DNA from: Microbacterium sp. KUDC0406
GTDB taxonomy: Bacteria; Actinomycetota; Actinomycetes; Actinomycetales; Microbacteriaceae
Reading direction: 5' to 3'
Length of the DNA stretch: 64,000 nucleotides
NCBI RefSeq assembly: GCF_021582875.1
Contig: NZ_CP091138.1
Span: 2,294,001 to 2,358,000, forward strand
Positions 62,881 through 64,000 of this stretch are shown here, piece by piece. The position numbers were made by a program, and so were the translations under genes. Position 1 is the stretch's first letter; each line of letters starts with the position of its first letter. Below the pieces are notes generated by a model. The model saw only the letters and a list, made by a program, of their open reading frames with translations. It ran no database searches and was not told the DNA's origin.

Positions 62881-63251
62881 GCCTGCCCCCTGCCGCGCAT
62901 CACCGAGACCGACACGTCGGCGAAGTTCAGCGGGATCGGTGCGTGCGGCTTGTGCACGGTGACCTGCACCAGGCGCACTCGATCGTCCTCGAGCACGGCG
63001 TCGGCGATCCGTTCTGCGAGAGTCTCGATGAGGTTGACCGGCTCGCCGGCGACGATCGCCGCGACCCTCTCGGCCAGCTCGCCGTAGTGCACCGTGTCGG
63101 CGACGTCGTCGGATGCCGCGGCGTCCTTCAGCGGCAGGTGCAGAGTGAGGTCGATCGTGAACTCCTGCCCGTCCCTGCGCTCGTGGTCGAACACGCCATG
63201 GCGTCCGAACACGGTCAGTCCGGTCAGCACGATCTGGTCCATGAAGTCCAC
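62877..63251 (-). CDS. folB: Dihydroneopterin aldolase
   Basis: A 124-residue enzyme that splits dihydroneopterin to 6-hydroxymethyl-dihydropterin and glycolaldehyde. It has LTGLTVFGRHGVFDHERRDG near residues 9-28 (catalytic-region Glu and His), DTVHYGELAERV (conserved Tyr) near 53 and NLIETLAERIADAVL near 72, then VTVHKPHAPI (catalytic Lys region) near 100. A GTG at 63251 has a G-rich site upstream; an ATG at 63242 would give a start at MDQIVL, closer to the family norm. It lies between folP and folK, all overlapping or nearly so except for the repeat before it. Confidence 0.96.
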   Translation of the reverse strand: MDFMDQIVLTGLTVFGRHGVFDHERRDGQEFTIDLTLHLPLKDAAASDDVADTVHYGELAERVAAIVAGEPVNLIETLAERIADAVLEDDRVRLVQVTVHKPHAPIPLNFADVSVSVMRGRGQA

Positions 63252-63285
63252 GCCCCCAGCCTACGGCGGTCGCCGATTCCGAGAG

Positions 63286-63372
63286 CGTTTCGTCTCGCTC
63301 CGCTCGCTCAACGACCAGAGGCCGACCCCACCCGGTCGTTGAGCGAGGGAGCGCAGCGACTGAGACGAAACG
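63286..63372. repeat. REP-like inverted repeat (GTCGTTGAGCGAG family)
   Basis: CGTTTCGTCTCGCTCCGCTC with CTCAACGACC, and GGTCGTTGAGCGAGGGAGCG with GAGACGAAACG, form two complementary arms around a 15-bp centre. It lies between folP and folB, 3 bp from the folP stop. Confidence 0.85.
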
Positions 63373-63375
63373 CTT

Positions 63376-64000
63376 TCAGCGTCCGGCGATGCTGCCGTCC
63401 CACGCCTCCAGCACCGCCAGCGCATCCCGCGTCGCGGCGACGTCGTGCACCCGCACAGCCCAGGCCCCGGCCCGCGCGGCGAGCGCGCTGGTCACGGCCG
63501 TCGCCAGGTCGCGCCGCTGCTGATCCGCGTCGCCGGCGAGGGTCTCGGCGAGGAACCGCTTGCGCGAGGTGCCGATCAGCACCCGCGAGCCGAGCGCGAC
63601 GATCTCGTCGAGGCCGCGCAGCACATCCCAGTTCTGTGATCCGGTCTTCGCGAACCCGATGCCCGGGTCGACGATCACGCGCGAGGGCGCGATACCGGCG
63701 GCCGCTGCGGCGGCGATCCGCTCGCGCAGCTCCCCCGCCACCTCGCGCGCCGCCCGCGCGTACTGGGCGCGCGCGTACATGTCGTCGGACGGACCGCGCC
63801 AGTGCCCGATCGCGATGTCAGCGCCGGTCGGTGCCACGGCGGCCAGCATCCGCTCGTCGGCGAGCCCGCCGGAGACGTCGTTCACGATCCGCGCGCCCGC
63901 CTCCACGGCGGCCACCGCGGTCTCGGAGTTGAGCGTGTCGATCGAGACCGGGATGCCCGAGTCCGCCAGCGCGGCGATGATCGGCAGCACCCTGCTCTGC
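63376..64000 (-). CDS. folP: Dihydropteroate synthase, C-terminal part (cut by window edge)
   Basis: The last 208 residues of dihydropteroate synthase, the enzyme that couples p-aminobenzoate to the pterin pyrophosphate and is the target of sulfonamides. Visible TIM-barrel motifs are SIDTLNSETAVAAVEAGARI with VNDVSGGLAD (loop 2-3 region), VDPGIGFAKTGSQNW (pterin site), GTSRKRFL (the Ser-Arg-Lys segment of the p-aminobenzoate and phosphate site) and VRVHDVAATRDAL (the conserved Arg-x-His). The N-terminal part, with the first pterin motif, lies beyond 64000. The order folP-folB-folK is typical. Confidence 0.97.
   Translation of the reverse strand, partial: QSRVLPIIAALADSGIPVSIDTLNSETAVAAVEAGARIVNDVSGGLADERMLAAVAPTGADIAIGHWRGPSDDMYARAQYARAAREVAGELRERIAAAAAAGIAPSRVIVDPGIGFAKTGSQNWDVLRGLDEIVALGSRVLIGTSRKRFLAETLAGDADQQRRDLATAVTSALAARAGAWAVRVHDVAATRDALAVLEAWDGSIAGR

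Overview
The window is high-GC actinobacterial chromosome, most likely from the family Microbacteriaceae and probably Microbacterium. I infer this from codon use, the folate cluster (folP-folB-folK-DUF3180-PH-PH), the paired LytR-CpsA-Psr genes, actinobacterial-type rhamnose genes and the dispersed REP-like repeats. No rRNA, CRISPR array, IS element or intact integrase was seen. Two serine tRNAs are present, GCT at 6710-6798 and TGA at 28658-28742.

Layout. 1-2460: a partial fatty-acid desaturase, a cold-shock gene, a PlsC-type acyltransferase and a small membrane protein. 2464-6730: a 4.2-kb segment bracketed by a 22-bp direct repeat of the tRNA-Ser(GCT) 3' end. It carries two overlapping DUF1254/DUF1214 genes and a divergent TetR regulator, and looks like the remains of an element integrated at the tRNA. 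6878-19855: an L-rhamnose regulon made of a LacI repressor with its operators, an ABC importer (rhaT, rhaP, rhaQ, rhaS), an L-fucose/L-arabinose-isomerase-family protein, mutarotase (rhaM), isomerase (rhaI), a bifunctional aldolase/dehydrogenase (rhaEW) and rhamnulokinase (rhaB), followed by a short GntR gene. 19860-26007: an alpha-glucoside-type system with two CUT1 permeases, a solute-binding lipoprotein, a GH13 alpha-glucosidase and a LacI repressor with operators.

26058-42915: two LCP cell-wall ligases, an MFS exporter with a divergent TetR and three tandem operators, a HAD phosphatase, serS, a diacylglycerol-kinase-like protein, a lipoprotein, cardiolipin synthase, a DUF4192 protein, lysS, a MarR/quinone-reductase pair, a C45 acyltransferase/peptidase and a DUF2520 protein. 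43153-59098: an unusual peptide or muropeptide utilisation locus with a dipeptide ABC importer, an LD-carboxypeptidase, class A and class C serine hydrolases, a C39-like protein, an M20 peptidase, a GNAT, a SIS protein without a DNA-binding domain, a dipeptide-epimerase-type enolase and an M19 dipeptidase that reads directly into a glutamine-amidotransferase domain. 59435-64000: two PH-domain membrane proteins, DUF3180, folK, folB and a partial folP.

Nine otherwise intact genes are broken by single small frameshifts, mostly in G or C runs: rhaB, GH13, HAD, the lipoprotein, DUF4192, C45, dppC, M20 and the M19-GATase gene. This pattern is better explained by sequence errors than by gene decay, and these genes are annotated across the frameshift. 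Three repeat families sit in intergenic gaps, and several host genes take their stop codon from inside a repeat.
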